Of a DNA stretch of 32,504 nucleotides, positions 9,540 through 19,768 are shown in pieces. The stretch lies in the NCBI GenBank assembly GCA_049999765.1, contig JBNGIQ010008674.1, forward strand, positions 1 to 32,504, read 5' to 3'. Position 1 is the stretch's first letter; each line of letters begins with the position of its first letter. The notes under the pieces are model-generated. The model was not told where the DNA came from and did not search any database. It saw only the letters and a program-made list of their open reading frames with translations. Made by a program: the position numbers and the translations under genes. Source of the stretch: Phaeoceros laevis (Eukaryota; Anthocerotophyta; Anthocerotopsida; Notothyladales).

Positions 9540-11533
9540 ATGGCGAGCATCAGGTCCTCCTGCCTCGGGTGGCACCCGTTTGAGGCCACCAGCAGTAGTA
9601 GCAATGCCGCATCTCCTGCCTCTCCTCGTGGCCATGTTCGGCGACCAATGTGGCGCCCAGTGGTCTCCCCTGGTCATGGGGCAGACCTGCTCAACGCCAG
9701 GTTGGTCCTGGTGGACAAGCGTCCCACCGCTGGTGGAGTGCGATGTGGCACCGAGATGGCGAACAACAATTCCACCAAGCTGGTGACATTTGTTGGAAAA
9801 GGAGGGGCTGGCAAGACGATCGCGGCTCTGCTCGCCTCGCAGGTTGGTGTTCCCCTTGATTTTGCTGACAACACTCAGCTGCCGCAAGTTCAGCAGAGGT
9901 ATGGTGATGTGGTGAAACGCACTTGTGGTGGACAGGTCTAGCGGGTGCAATGGAGGTGACGAGTTGTGGGGGTTGCTGGTGGCTGTGCAGAGCAGTACTA
10001 CGCCAGCAGAGGGTTGCGCACATGCCTCGTATTGCAGTCGCAGGATCCCACCGCTGATATTCTGCTTGGGCAGAAGTTAAGCCACATGCCCTTGTCTCTC
10101 TGCGATGGGGCTCTCACTGCGCTACGCCTGGAGTCAACCAAGGTGCCCTTTGTGCATTTGTCTCCTTATTGTGCTGGTATCTGTTTGTGCCGAGCTGCAC
10201 TGGTCTCATGGTCTGCAACTTCCAGATGTTGTTGGAGCCCCTGGCACAGGTGAAGAAAGCAGATGCCCAGCTCAATTTCAGTCAGGGAGCACTGGATGAG
10301 GTTTGTGCATGTCCATTTTTTAATGACTATTCAAGCGGTGGAGGCATCTGTGAGTGCTCCACACATTTTTTGATAGCAACGTGGGACCGCAGGTGGTTGG
10401 GGAAGAGCTGAGTGTCCTTCCTGGAATGGACCCTTATCTGGCATTGGGTGTTTTGGAACGACTGACAAGATTTACGGGAGGACTTTTGAAAACTTTTGGC
10501 AGGACAGAAGCACAGAATTATGATGTTGTAATATACGATGGAGCCAGCAGCGAAGACAATTTTCGGATGTTTGGTCTTGCAGAAAAGGCCAGGTGAAGCA
10601 TCTTGCTACCTCGAGCTCTGTGTCGTTGTCTTACCGGTGTCCGTCTTGATACGAACTTCACATGCGTACATTGCAGGTACTATTTGAGACTAGCCCGCAC
10701 TGTGGCTGAGAAAACAGATGCAGGAAGAGTTGCATTGCCTTCGGTGTTGCGGCTCTTGGAGTCGGCTTTCTTCCAAGAAAGGTCAAGTGACACGCAGAGC
10801 AGATCAACAGCAGAAATCTGGGATGAAGCAGACCGGCTTCTTGGTGTAAGGATCTTTCTCATCTTGAAGCTCATCTAAATGCCTGATATTCAGTTTTCCA
10901 ACTTCTTTATCCCATGCGAGTGCAGAGTGTTACAGACACGTACTCAGACGCCAACAAGTTCACTTGCTTTCTTGTCATGAACTCGAGCAATCACCTCTCG
11001 ATAGAAGCTGCTCGTCGGTACTGGGGATGTGCTATGCAAGCTGGAGTATCTGTTGCTGGTGTTTTACATCCCTCAGCACCTGTTCCAGATATTCTGAAGG
11101 AGAGATTTGCACCACTGTCTGTCTGTGAGCTGCCAAACATCTCCACGGACTCCCCTGATTGGACAGCAGCTCTCAACAACCTGGACACGGAGACAAGACA
11201 GTTGTTGGATGGGAAGGCTCAGGTGTCACCTCAGCCGGTTATCTTTGATAAGCTGGCTCGTACAGTCACCTTGTTCCTGCCTGGTTTCCACAAGTCGGAA
11301 GTCAAGCTGTCGCAGGTATTGCTAACACCACCTCTCTCGGCAGGTTGCTTCAGACTTGAAGTTGTATGCATACCTGACTGAATATGGCTGTGCAGTGGAG
11401 GGGTGGAACGGAGCTTCTGGTAGAGGTAGGGGATCAGCGGCGAATCGTTGTGCTTCCCCCCGACATGCGAGGGAAAGTAGCAGGAGCCAAATTCCTTCAA
11501 AACATTCTTGTCGTTACGATCAAAGGTCAATGA
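9540..11533 (+). CDS. GET3D: GET3D, plastid ArsA/Get3-like ATPase, 7 exons
   Basis: Exons 9540-9842, 9996-10142, 10226-10300, 10393-10592, 10677-10845, 10926-11315 and 11396-11533 give 473 aa. The order and sequence match Arabidopsis At1g26090 (about 455 aa). The first 75 residues are Ser/Ala/Arg-rich with few acids, as in a chloroplast transit peptide. The Walker A loop GKGGAGKT is at 86-93. Conserved segments follow: TCLVLQSQDPTADILLG, LLEPLAQVKKADAQLN, VLPGMDP, DVVIYDG, AEKTDAGR, RYWGC. The C-terminal part (VTLFLPGFHKSEVKL, GDQRRIVVLP, GAKF) matches the alpha-crystallin-like domain of Get3d. The family belongs to the SIMIBI NTPases. Get3 inserts tail-anchored membrane proteins. Get3d is kept in photosynthetic organisms and its client role is not settled. 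Introns are 80-153 bp. It is convergent with RPB5, 287 bp apart. Confidence 0.95.
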
Positions 11534-11820
11534 GATTTGTGTTTATCTTGTAGATGAACCAATGACTCCAGTCAGTGGTCGCTAATCTAAACCAAAGATT
11601 GAAGACTATTTCTTGCACAGAATCTAAATCTCGCTGGATGTCAAAGGAGCATCTTTAGAAAAAACAGATTTCGCATAACACTGGCAAATGTGACATCTGA
11701 CTTCTGGGAGATTCGCTGAAAAGGTGGGACCCTTCACCTGTAGACCTCACGAGTTGCTCTCTGCCTGCGGGATTGGTAGCGTCATGGAGCTTTCTCGTAA
11801 GGATATGCAGAGTATGTACC

Positions 11821-13058
11821 TCAGACCACGAATCGGTAGGTAACATATCGCCCTGCTGTTTCACTGGATCGAATGATCTTTACCACTTGCCCACGCTGAA
11901 GACCATAATATCGGGAGACTGGATCACGTTCCTGCATTCGTGGTAGCTGTGAAAATCGAAACGGGAGGGGTGGGTGGATCAGTACAAAACGTTGCGCCCC
12001 GCTGATGGATGAAAGCAGCAAAGAATTACATGAACTACTGTTCATATGCACCTGAGTTTCCTTCACAGTGTACCGCTCAAGAAGGGCTCTCTTCTCCTCG
12101 GCGTTCAGAACTTGGTGCTCGGGTACCAGAACATGTTTCTTGATGTTCACAAGAAGCTCGGCCTCCTGCAAAAACCAACAGTGCTCCAAGAGAGCAAAAA
12201 CACGAACTTTTCAAATCAAGAGAGCAAAAACATACTTTTCAAATCAAGAGAGCAAAAACACAGCTGCACCAGTCATGAAAGAATTCGGTGGCAAGAGCCC
12301 AAGAACCAGGTTCTTTTCTATTGTGCTCCAAGTAACCTCCTCACCTGGAAAATTTCGAGGTGCAGCTTGGGGGAAGATACTTCCGCCAGGCACTGTTTGG
12401 CGAAAGGGGTGAGGTTCCTTTGCACTACAAGAATGGCTCTGTGGACGCTGTTCCCCTTCATCCGCTCAACGTACACCTTGATCGTCCTTACTCCGACCTT
12501 GGCTTCGTCCGGGAAGAACACCATAATCTGCGTGAGACATGAAGCGCGCTAAGAAGACAGCGCAGGGGGGCCCAAAAGTTTCAGCTTCCACCCTCCATGG
12601 CCATCGAGAGAGCTTGTTGCTGTGCACAGCAACCCTGCCTTCTTGACCTCGATGCTACTCATTGCTCAGAACAACACAGTCGCATGGAGACCTAACTACG
12701 AGCTAGACAGCAAGCAATTGAGCACAGCTTCCGGACACGTCCTTTCTTCTGGCTAGCCACCAGAGCAACTTTTAAGGGCAATGTTGAGACAGCAAGCAAT
12801 TGGAATTGCAGGAGGGAATTTGAGGGGCATTGCGCGCACGACTTCGCTCTGGTTGGTGCGGAGGTACTTGCTGATGACCAAGTTTTCGCGCTTCACCTCC
12901 TCATTCTCCGGTGCATACTTCTCCCGGAACTGCTCCTTGGTGATGTTGAGCTCGACGTCCGCCACTGCATAGTCGCGGTCATTCAGCATTTCCATGACGG
13001 TCTTGCGGACGCGGTACAGACGACAGGCCACATCGTCCAGCTGGTTCCCGGCAGCCAT
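11821..13058 (-). CDS. RPB5: RNA polymerase II, IV and V shared subunit RPB5, 4 exons
   Basis: On the minus strand the exons are 13058-12843, 12527-12345, 12165-12052 and 11946-11821, giving 212 aa (family about 205-215). The N-terminal jaw domain has [12 protein letters not shown] and [10 protein letters not shown], then [15 protein letters not shown] and [12 protein letters not shown]. The C-terminal assembly domain, the most conserved part, has [37 protein letters not shown] and [13 protein letters not shown]5 sits in the lower jaw contacting downstream DNA and is shared by nuclear RNA polymerases. In plants, variants distinguish Pol V. The close match to the common form suggests the Pol I-III subunit type. 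A one-residue insertion (SSPKLHLE) is at the end of exon 2. Intron 2 carries a small tandem repeat. Assignment is firm. Confidence 0.96.
12187..12260 (+). repeat. Short tandem repeat in RPB5 intron 2
   Basis: Three near-identical units begin at 12187, 12217 and 12245, each starting CAAGAGAGCAAAAACA and with CTTTTCAAAT in the first two. Unit lengths are 30 and 28 bp plus a partial third. They lie wholly in the intron (12166-12344), so they do not alter the protein. Confidence 0.85.
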
Positions 13059-13120
13059 CTCTCACCCGGGATGTACCGCCAATCCTGAGGAAACTGCTAC
13101 CATCAAGAAACAAGTCTGCT

Positions 13121-13128
13121 CTTTTATA
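13121..13128 (-). promoter_or_regulatory. Probable TATA box of RPB5
   Basis: On the minus strand this reads TATAAAAG, 63 bp upstream of the RPB5 ATG. Transcription would start about 30 nt before the start codon. Sequence and spacing fit a core promoter with a short leader. Confidence 0.6.
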
Positions 13129-15071
13129 ACGCACGCACGCCCACACGCCACAGAGGGTGAAGGTGATTCGTGAAAAGGACACTGAGGAGTAGTAATAAGT
13201 ATAGTATAAAGTTACTCAAGTTAGTCGTCGCATTTCACTCCGAGAGTAGTATGTTGACAAGATTTGAGATGGCCTTGCCATGGTAATCGAAGTCACATTC
13301 CCTTCTGAATTCGGAGCCAAGCCGTAGTAATGGCTCGCGCGAAGCTTTATGCCCATCTGGCCCGACAAACGTTTCCTAAAATCGTCCTACGTACATAGGA
13401 CGGGACTGGGAGAAACTCGAAAAAACAAAACAAATTAGCCATAAATAATAAACAATACTTAGCAACCAACTGCCTCCGGGGACCCTTTAAGCTCAAGTTA
13501 AGTGCAGACTTATCTGATTAGTCATCCTGACCTGTAGGGATAGCGAGAGCTACACCTTTTGCTAAGTAGTTGGCAGATCCTACCACTACTTAGCATTGCC
13601 CATGAGACAGAGATCCTTTGATGTTTCGCGGGTAGAAGTCAAGGGCGAGATGCCAAGGACAGAGTTGTGTGCATCAGTCTTGGAAGATGTTAGCTAGGAA
13701 ACATGTTTAAGTTGTTGTGAGCTTTTACGTGGAAGGAGTTGTGGTTGTTGCTGAAACCTTTGAGTTTTAATAAGGGGAAATGTGATGTGATGTGATGTGA
13801 TGATCATTTGAGGAGGTTAGATGGTCCCATACAGGGTCCCCCTACTAGAAATATTGGGAAGTACAAGTGTCTTGCTTGATGATATGGTAGCTGGTTAGCT
13901 TGTGTCCAAGTCCGTAATTGATGTGTTTGAGCCTACTGTATGTGAAGCTGGTCAAACTTGTTTGTGGACGAGAAGTGAAATATGGGAATCAAGGCCAGGA
14001 AATGATGAAAGTGCAACTACTGAGATCGAGACAACCTTTGACCCCACCACCGCCTACTGAGGTGTCCGCATCTTTGCTGAGATTGTCATTCCCAACAATG
14101 GAGCCGACAACTGTTGATTGAGCTCAAAACATTGTCTCCATGAAAACAGCAATATCTCCTCTTTGTAGGAACCATAAAAAATATATATATATTTTTGCTT
14201 AACCCTAAATGACACACGATCCTTTTTGGGCCTGTTCCGTTCGTAGGCGCACGCCCCGTTCCCAGCCTTTGGGCAAGTAACCCGGTTTCCACGTGGCGCA
14301 ATGTCGGAGGCTCGGGTGATTTGGTCAATCGGTAGTGAGCTACTTGTGTACTGTACCGCCGATGCTGATCGGTGCATTTTGGCTTGCTAGCTCACAGCGC
14401 TCACAGAAGCGATGGCGGGTGCTCTTTCTGCTGCAGATGAGGCCATGATTAGGGCCTGGGCCGTGGAAGTTGGGGCGCTTCCATTGTAGGAAAATCATAT
14501 TGTGCTGCTCTGTGACAAGTATAATTTGCTTAGCCAGCCAGCAATTCGTGGGGTGCGTATGCCCAAATCGCCACAAGGAGCAAACCTTAGATATCTTTGG
14601 CGCCGGAATGTAGCACGGGTTTTGAGCCAGCGTAGAGCAGAAGGATCAGCAGATGGCTTTTCCGAGAATGTAAACGAAGAATACCAAGCGGAGTTTGGTT
14701 CGGTTCTAGGCTCGGAATTAGGATGGGGTGTCGGGTTTGTCAATGGAAACGGGACAGGCCCGCGATTTTCTTTTGTATGGTGTCGTTTAGGAGTTAAAAA
14801 GCTATTTTTCGTGCATTCATAAATAGTAGGCCGAAATACTCTCCCGGATCGCGTTATTTCACAGCTCAAACATGCTTCGTGACATTTTGGAACTAGGTTT
14901 CGGATTAGGGTGATTCACGTGTTTCTTTAAAATAGCCATTTTTATCGGCTGTCCGGGTGTGCACGTATTCAGTGGCACACCTTGAGGTGTTGCCTGCAAA
15001 TCACGACGAATGCCTAGTAAGCTTCTACCATGATTCTTAAAGCGCAATTAACTTAATTATGTGCACTGGTG
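13129..15071. other. Gene-poor region upstream of RPB5
   Basis: I find no credible gene in these 1.9 kb. A TGTGA microsatellite, four units, is at 13781-13800, and an AT run is near 14170-14190. Overlapping ORFs on both strands at 14054-14870 have no recognisable family features. Confidence 0.5.
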
Positions 15072-15437
15072 ATGAAATCAACACTCCACCTATATCGCAC
15101 AATCGGTCTCTGCTTCCACCATCGCCACCGCATGCAGGAAGTGCAGCTTGCATCTGGGGAGAAGACCATGATCCACTTGGCAGAGTTTGACAAGAAGCTA
15201 CGGCCTGCAGGCCGCATCATGGGCAACTGCGGGGGATACTATGTGGAGGCAACCAGAGTTGGCAAGAAGGATGGCCGAACTACCATGTTGGACACCATGT
15301 CAGCTATAGCAAGCATGTTTCCGAAAGGTGGACACGTGGGAATCTGTGCTTACACAGTCTCAGGTGTGGCACCACATGGACAGAGAAGCCATATTCATCT
15401 TCATAGCATAGCTTGGAAAATGAGAGCCTGTTTGTAA
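15072..15437 (+). CDS. Unrecognised ORF, 121 aa, possibly a gene fragment
   Basis: An ATG at 15072 opens 121 codons. The middle part (about residues 21-95) has balanced, protein-like composition with Gly-rich stretches (RPAGRIMGNCGGYYVEA and FPKGGHVGICAYTVSGV). The last 20 residues look random. This pattern fits one exon or a fragment of a longer gene with decayed flanks. I do not recognise the family and see no signal peptide or membrane segment. It lies at the edge of the repeat-rich AT-rich region. Confidence 0.3.
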   Translation: MKSTLHLYRTIGLCFHHRHRMQEVQLASGEKTMIHLAEFDKKLRPAGRIMGNCGGYYVEATRVGKKDGRTTMLDTMSAIASMFPKGGHVGICAYTVSGVAPHGQRSHIHLHSIAWKMRACL

Positions 15438-16258
15438 CGTTAACAACTGCGAAAAAGTACAGGCATTCCAAAAAAACCCGCGCTAGGCTTCACACAGCTA
15501 GTAATGAAATCACAGCATGAAAAATTTTTATGTAGCCTCACCGGCCACCTGGGATGGCTGCTGTTAAACAATGTGGTGAGCAAGCAAGCGTGTTTAGCAG
15601 AATCTGAAGTTCTGAACATGAAGATCACAAAATGTAAGTGCACATTTGGACCAACCGAATGCCGCTGCGCATGCGTGGCAGGCTACAGTCAATGCCATGG
15701 CTGCCCTCAAGTGGCAAAACATTGGAGCCCAAATCTGACATAGTCTTACTGTTTACCGTGGGTAACTCTGCATAGCGAAGCAAGCCGAATAGATGTGGAG
15801 GAGCCTTTTACCGTGTACTTGACAGCTTTGGTGCAACGTTGTTGGAGAGTCTCAGAGAAAATTTTGTTGCTGGTGGTTTGGCCATGGGTGTGAGGAGTTT
15901 GAAGAAGACCATTTGCACTATCAGACGTCAAAGGCTTAGGCAAATAGAGAGTTGACAAGCCCCAAGCCTACAATATTTAAAACGAACTAGCCACAACTAA
16001 GAGACTAACAAACTAACTTATGATTCACTTGCTTTCAACTAATCTTCAGTCTCCAACTAATCCAAAAAAGTCCATCCTTCCTCGGGACCGTTAAGATGTT
16101 TGTAAAGATGTTAGCAACTCATACATATGTCCTCCACAGGGCTGTAATTCGAAAGCAATGGATAGCCTTCCCTATCAAGCATAGCGGCACGAGTATCACT
16201 CTTTTCTTGCAAAAATTCCGCTTCTATAGTACTTAATAATCTCCAACTTACTCGTCCA
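15438..16258. other. Non-coding stretch before the repeat cluster
   Basis: No credible coding. GAGGAGCCTTTTACCG at about 15798 recurs near 16301, just after the palindrome, suggesting that parts of this region belong to one diverged repeat family. Confidence 0.45.
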
Positions 16259-16299
16259 CAACTGTAACTTCAGCATTAATAATGCTGAAGTTACAGTTG
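16259..16299. repeat. Perfect inverted repeat with 19-bp arms and 3-bp spacer
   Basis: The arms at 16259-16277 and 16281-16299 are exact reverse complements (core ACTGTAACTTCAGCATT) separated by AAT. The cruciform or hairpin is next to a second inverted repeat and tandem duplications. It could be a remnant of a small transposon end. No flanking target duplication was recognised. Confidence 0.85.
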
Positions 16300-16360
16300 G
16301 GAGGAGCCTTTTACCGCGCATCTTTTATATATTGTCAAGACTATTTCTATGAGCAATGCA

Positions 16361-16401
16361 TTGCTGTAAGGGAAGGATTTGTTTTCCTTCCTTTACAGCA
16401 A
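16361..16401. repeat. Inverted repeat, 17-bp arms, one mismatch
   Basis: TTGCTGTAAGGGAAGGA at 16361-16377 is matched by its reverse complement at 16385-16401 with one mismatch and a 7-bp spacer. It is immediately left of the 149-bp tandem repeat. Confidence 0.8.
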
Positions 16402-16402
16402 C

Positions 16403-16697
16403 CCGGGAGGAATCTAGGGCAAGCAGATGCATGCTTAGATGTCCCAAGTGGGGCAGACCTGGATTTTTTAGAACAGAGCAATGCCACTACGTTATTGAAA
16501 CAGGAACAAATGGTCCAGCCCTAGGTCTACATCTAAGCACCCACTCTCCATCCGGGAGGAATTTAAGGCAAGCAGATGCATGCTCAGATGTCCGAAGCAT
16601 GGCACATCTAGATTTTTTATAACAGAGCACTATGTTATTGAATCAGGAACAAACGGTCCAACCACGGGTCTACATCTCAGCACCCACTCTCCATTGT
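16403..16697 (+). repeat. Two-copy tandem repeat, 149-bp unit
   Basis: Copies begin at 16403 and 16552, each with CCGGGAGGAAT, then GCAAGCAGATGCATGC, then GGTCTACATCT and CACCCACTCTCCAT. They differ at scattered positions, so the duplication is not recent. ORFs across it are by-products of the repeat. Confidence 0.8.
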
Positions 16698-16844
16698 TCA
16701 GATGTCACATCTCACCACCCTTTCCATTATTCAGAAGTACTTCTACTCTATGTTTCAGAAAGGATCTCACCTTTTCTTTAGCACTTGAGTAACCCAATCC
16801 TCATGTTCTATGAACTTTAAAGCATGATGTTTGTGTTCTTCCGA

Positions 16845-16945
16845 GCTAATAGCTACCCCTTTTTACATCCAATCATGCATATGCCACCGTGGATCCATCA
16901 TGTGATCCAAATGCCTTATACTTTTCTCAATCCAACTTCAAAAAA
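16845..16945 (+). repeat. Diverged partial copy of the start of the LRR fragment
   Basis: This stretch, from AATAGCTACCCC through TTTTTACATCCAATCA to TTTTCTCAATCCAACT, matches 17150-17240 with small gaps and an offset of about 300 bp. It points to local duplication of the truncated LRR gene 5' part. Confidence 0.65.
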
Positions 16946-17132
16946 TTTATAGGATCTACTACATTTTAAAATGAGCAATGCAATGAATTACTACTATAAA
17001 TGAATGAATGTAAACTTTCCGATCTGGGCAATAGGCCAATCTACTATAAGGAGACAAGTTTTTCTCTTCTCGTGGATCTTTTATACAAGACTGTTCCTAT
17101 GAGTAATGCAGTGAATTGTTGGAAGTGAATGA

Positions 17133-17681
17133 TTTGTTTTTCTTCAACCTGATAGCTACCCCATTTTTACATCCAATCAAGCCATCGTGGATGCACCATC
17201 TGATCCAAATGTCATACCTTTTCTCAATCCAACTCCAAAGAACCCTACAGCCACTGCCTTGGGGGACATGCTGGCTTCCAATCGCATCCTGCTCGAGCTC
17301 AATCTGAACTTTGCTCCTTATTCTAAGGAGGAGTGGGCCACAACCATCCTCCCCGCACTCGCCAACAACCAGTCCTTGACATTGCTTTTCCTTCTCGACT
17401 GCCCGGGAGTGGATGGGGAGCTTGTTTATCACACACTCTTGGAGCTTTTGGAGTGTAACACTTGCATCAAGGATATCGGCCTAGACTGCACACCTTTGGC
17501 TAAGGAAAATAAGGCTAAGGTCGTGGAGCAGCAGTTAAGAGCAAATAGCCAGTATCGAGCAGCCTTGAAGGATGTCCCCACTACTCTCACCAACTCATGC
17601 CCCCTAGTGCTTTGCGGCAGATCTGCTAGTATCTTGAAAATATTTTTAGCAGGTTTTTTATCAACTTTTAATACAACCTAA
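17133..17681 (+). pseudogene. Truncated leucine-rich repeat gene fragment, possibly LRR-Roc GTPase family
   Basis: The frame is open from after a TGA at 17130 to the TAA at 17679, with no ATG before the protein-like part. It reads as leucine-rich repeats of the ribonuclease-inhibitor type (ALGDMLASNRILLELNLNF, LPALANNQSLTLLFLLDC, LLELLECNTCIKDIGLDCTPL). A charged helix follows (AKVVEQQLRANSQYRAALK). It then reaches PLVLCG, which resembles the strand before the P-loop of Roc GTPases, but no GxxxxGK follows and the sequence turns random. I infer a 5'- and 3'-truncated copy of an LRR-GTPase or related RNI-like gene. Missing start and end, AT-rich surroundings and a nearby partial duplicate support pseudogene status. 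An exon of a larger gene is the alternative. Confidence 0.5.
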
Positions 17682-18932
17682 ACACCAAACCCTAAACCTA
17701 ATCTTGTTTAAAGGTTTGATATTGAGGTGAATGAATGAATTCCATTTTTGATTGAACAAATTACAGTATAATGCTGGAATTGGAAGCATTGCGTCCAATT
17801 CAAGAAACACTTTAGTGTCACTAATCATGGTAATTATGGCTTGTTGATTGGCGGCCAGTATTTCAGCAATTTCAAATCTTAATTGTCTATGCTAACCTAA
17901 ACTTCATCTATGTGTCTTCCTCCTATTGCTAACTAGACAATAGAGGAGATAAGCACTGTATTTGAATATTATCTTCTCAAATTTGCATGAGTTTTTAAAA
18001 GAGGATAAAGATCCTATGTGTGGATCTTTTAAAATTGTTCAGGTACTTATTATTTTATAACTACTTTAATTAGTTTATAACATGACTTTGATCTAACATG
18101 GCATACCATACTCTAACAAAAGTTGCTTGTTTAGATTAGATTAATAATCGATTAGACAAATATACCATATAATAGAAAACTATACTTGTGTCTTGACTAA
18201 AATACCGGTTGAGCCTCCCAATCCTCAACCTTCTATGGCAGCAAACATGAGTTTTTGCACGAGTGGATACATTACATGACAACCGTGTTTTCATTACAAT
18301 CTTAACCGCATCAATAATAAATCCTTTATTAAATGACAATCTACCTCCTCTTGTGGCAAATAATTCATGCTCTTGTACTATATCTTTTAGCTATAGTGGA
18401 GATGGAAGCCGATGAAAGAATGGATTTTGCTTTATTCTATGTAAAAAATCAGTTGAAGAGAATCACTTAGTAATACAAACAATCACTTAAGTAAGAGACA
18501 ACCAGTTATGTTTTGCATATATGCTAACTCCTTTTTTTCTGACCTCTTGCCTTAGTTGCCTTAGTTACCAAAATCTAAGCTATTAAGGCAAGATGTCCAT
18601 ACCTACCAGAATTGAACGTTAACATTAAATTCCTCTACCATTTTGTACTTTATGCTTCCTCTTATTCATTACTAGTCTTAAGATTCAAAAGACATGTCTA
18701 GAAGCTAGTTGTGCAAAATAATTAACCCCACATGTGTAAAAGAAACGATGTCTATTATATTGACATTTGAGTGATTCATTTAGACGCCATATCTATGCCA
18801 ACCCGATAAATCAAATCAATATTATCCTCATTTATAAAAAGTGCAATCACATCATGGCATGACTAGAACGATGACAATGTTGTGGTGGCATAGCTAGAAG
18901 GATGATAATGCTAGGGCACATATTGCCATAAA
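17682..18932. other. AT-rich non-coding stretch
   Basis: This is the most AT-rich part of the window, with no credible ORF. A telomere-like AAACCCTAAACC is at 17687-17698 directly after the LRR fragment. That is only about one and a half repeat units and may be chance. Confidence 0.5.
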
Positions 18933-19075
18933 GGTAACAAATTTAAGGAGGGCACCGAGTGCCATAAAGGTAACAAATTTAAGGATGCATGGCAGGACTG
19001 TTGGTAACAAATTTAAGGACACATGGCAGGACTGTTGGTAACAAATTTAAGGACGCATGGCAGGACTGTTGACAA
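18933..19075 (+). repeat. Minisatellite, 34-36-bp unit, four copies
   Basis: GGTAACAAATTTAAGG begins units at 18933, 18969, 19003 and 19037. The last three also share CATGGCAGGACTGTT. Low divergence between the last units suggests recent slippage or unequal exchange. Confidence 0.9.
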
Positions 19076-19090
19076 CAATACGGTCACAAT

Positions 19091-19620
19091 AGGGTGGGCT
19101 TTTAGGGATGAGCTTTTAGGGATGTAGTGAGAAGAGATATACAAGTGAGGAGCATCACAATCAATAGGGTGGGGTTTTAGGGAGGTAGTGAGGAGGTGTA
19201 TACAAGTGAGGAGGTGTATACAAGTGAGGAGCATCACAACTATTAGGGTGGGGTTTGAGGGATGTAGTGAGGAGAGGTATATAAGTGAGGAGCATTACAA
19301 CCGATAAATGGGGTTTGAGGGATGTAGTGAGGAGGGGTATAAAAGTGAGGAGCATCACAACCGATAGGGTGGGGTTTTAGGAATGTAGTGAGGAGGGGCA
19401 TACAAGTCACGAGCATCACAACTTATAGGGTGGGGTTATAGGGATGTTTTGTTTTGAGGAGGGGTATACAAGTGAGGAGGAGGGGTATACAACCCAGGAG
19501 CATCACAACCATGGCTGTAGAATGCAATATTAGGGTAGTGTGCAACATTAGGGTCGAATGCAATATTAGGGTAGTGTGCAACATTAGGGAGAGGTATAGA
19601 AGGGGGGAGCATCACAACCA
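19091..19620 (+). repeat. Minisatellite, about 60-bp unit with TTTTAGGG core
   Basis: Units begin AGGGTGGGG at about 19091, 19166, 19245, 19306, 19366 and 19427, most 60-61 bp apart. They contain TAGTGAGGAGGGGTATA, AAGTGAGGAGCATCACAAC and, in several copies, GGTTTTAGGG. One unit has an extra 18-bp internal copy. From about 19520 a shorter sub-repeat with GAATGCAATATTAGGGT and GTGTGCAACATTAGGG alternates. ORFs rich in repeated Leu, Thr and Pro on the minus strand are products of the repeat. Confidence 0.9.
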
Positions 19621-19768
19621 TGGCTCTAGCCTGGAGGTTGTGCTATAGAATATAGAGTACTATGTGCTTTATTGCTGCCAAGGGCAAACTTCTACACCTC
19701 GCTCTAGTCCAACCAGGTCCCTTATTTAAGAGAACACCCAACATATTGAACAGACAATAACTTATACG

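Noticed and set aside
14054-14870. Overlapping ORFs on both strands upstream of the 15-kb region
   Set aside because: There are no conserved motifs, they compete with each other in frame, and no splice pattern supports them.
17687-17698. Interstitial telomere repeat
   Set aside because: There are only about one and a half CCCTAAA units, which is well within chance for AT-rich DNA.
19013-19621. Repetitive Leu/Thr/Pro ORFs on the minus strand in the minisatellite
   Set aside because: They follow the repeat period and have no independent coding signal.
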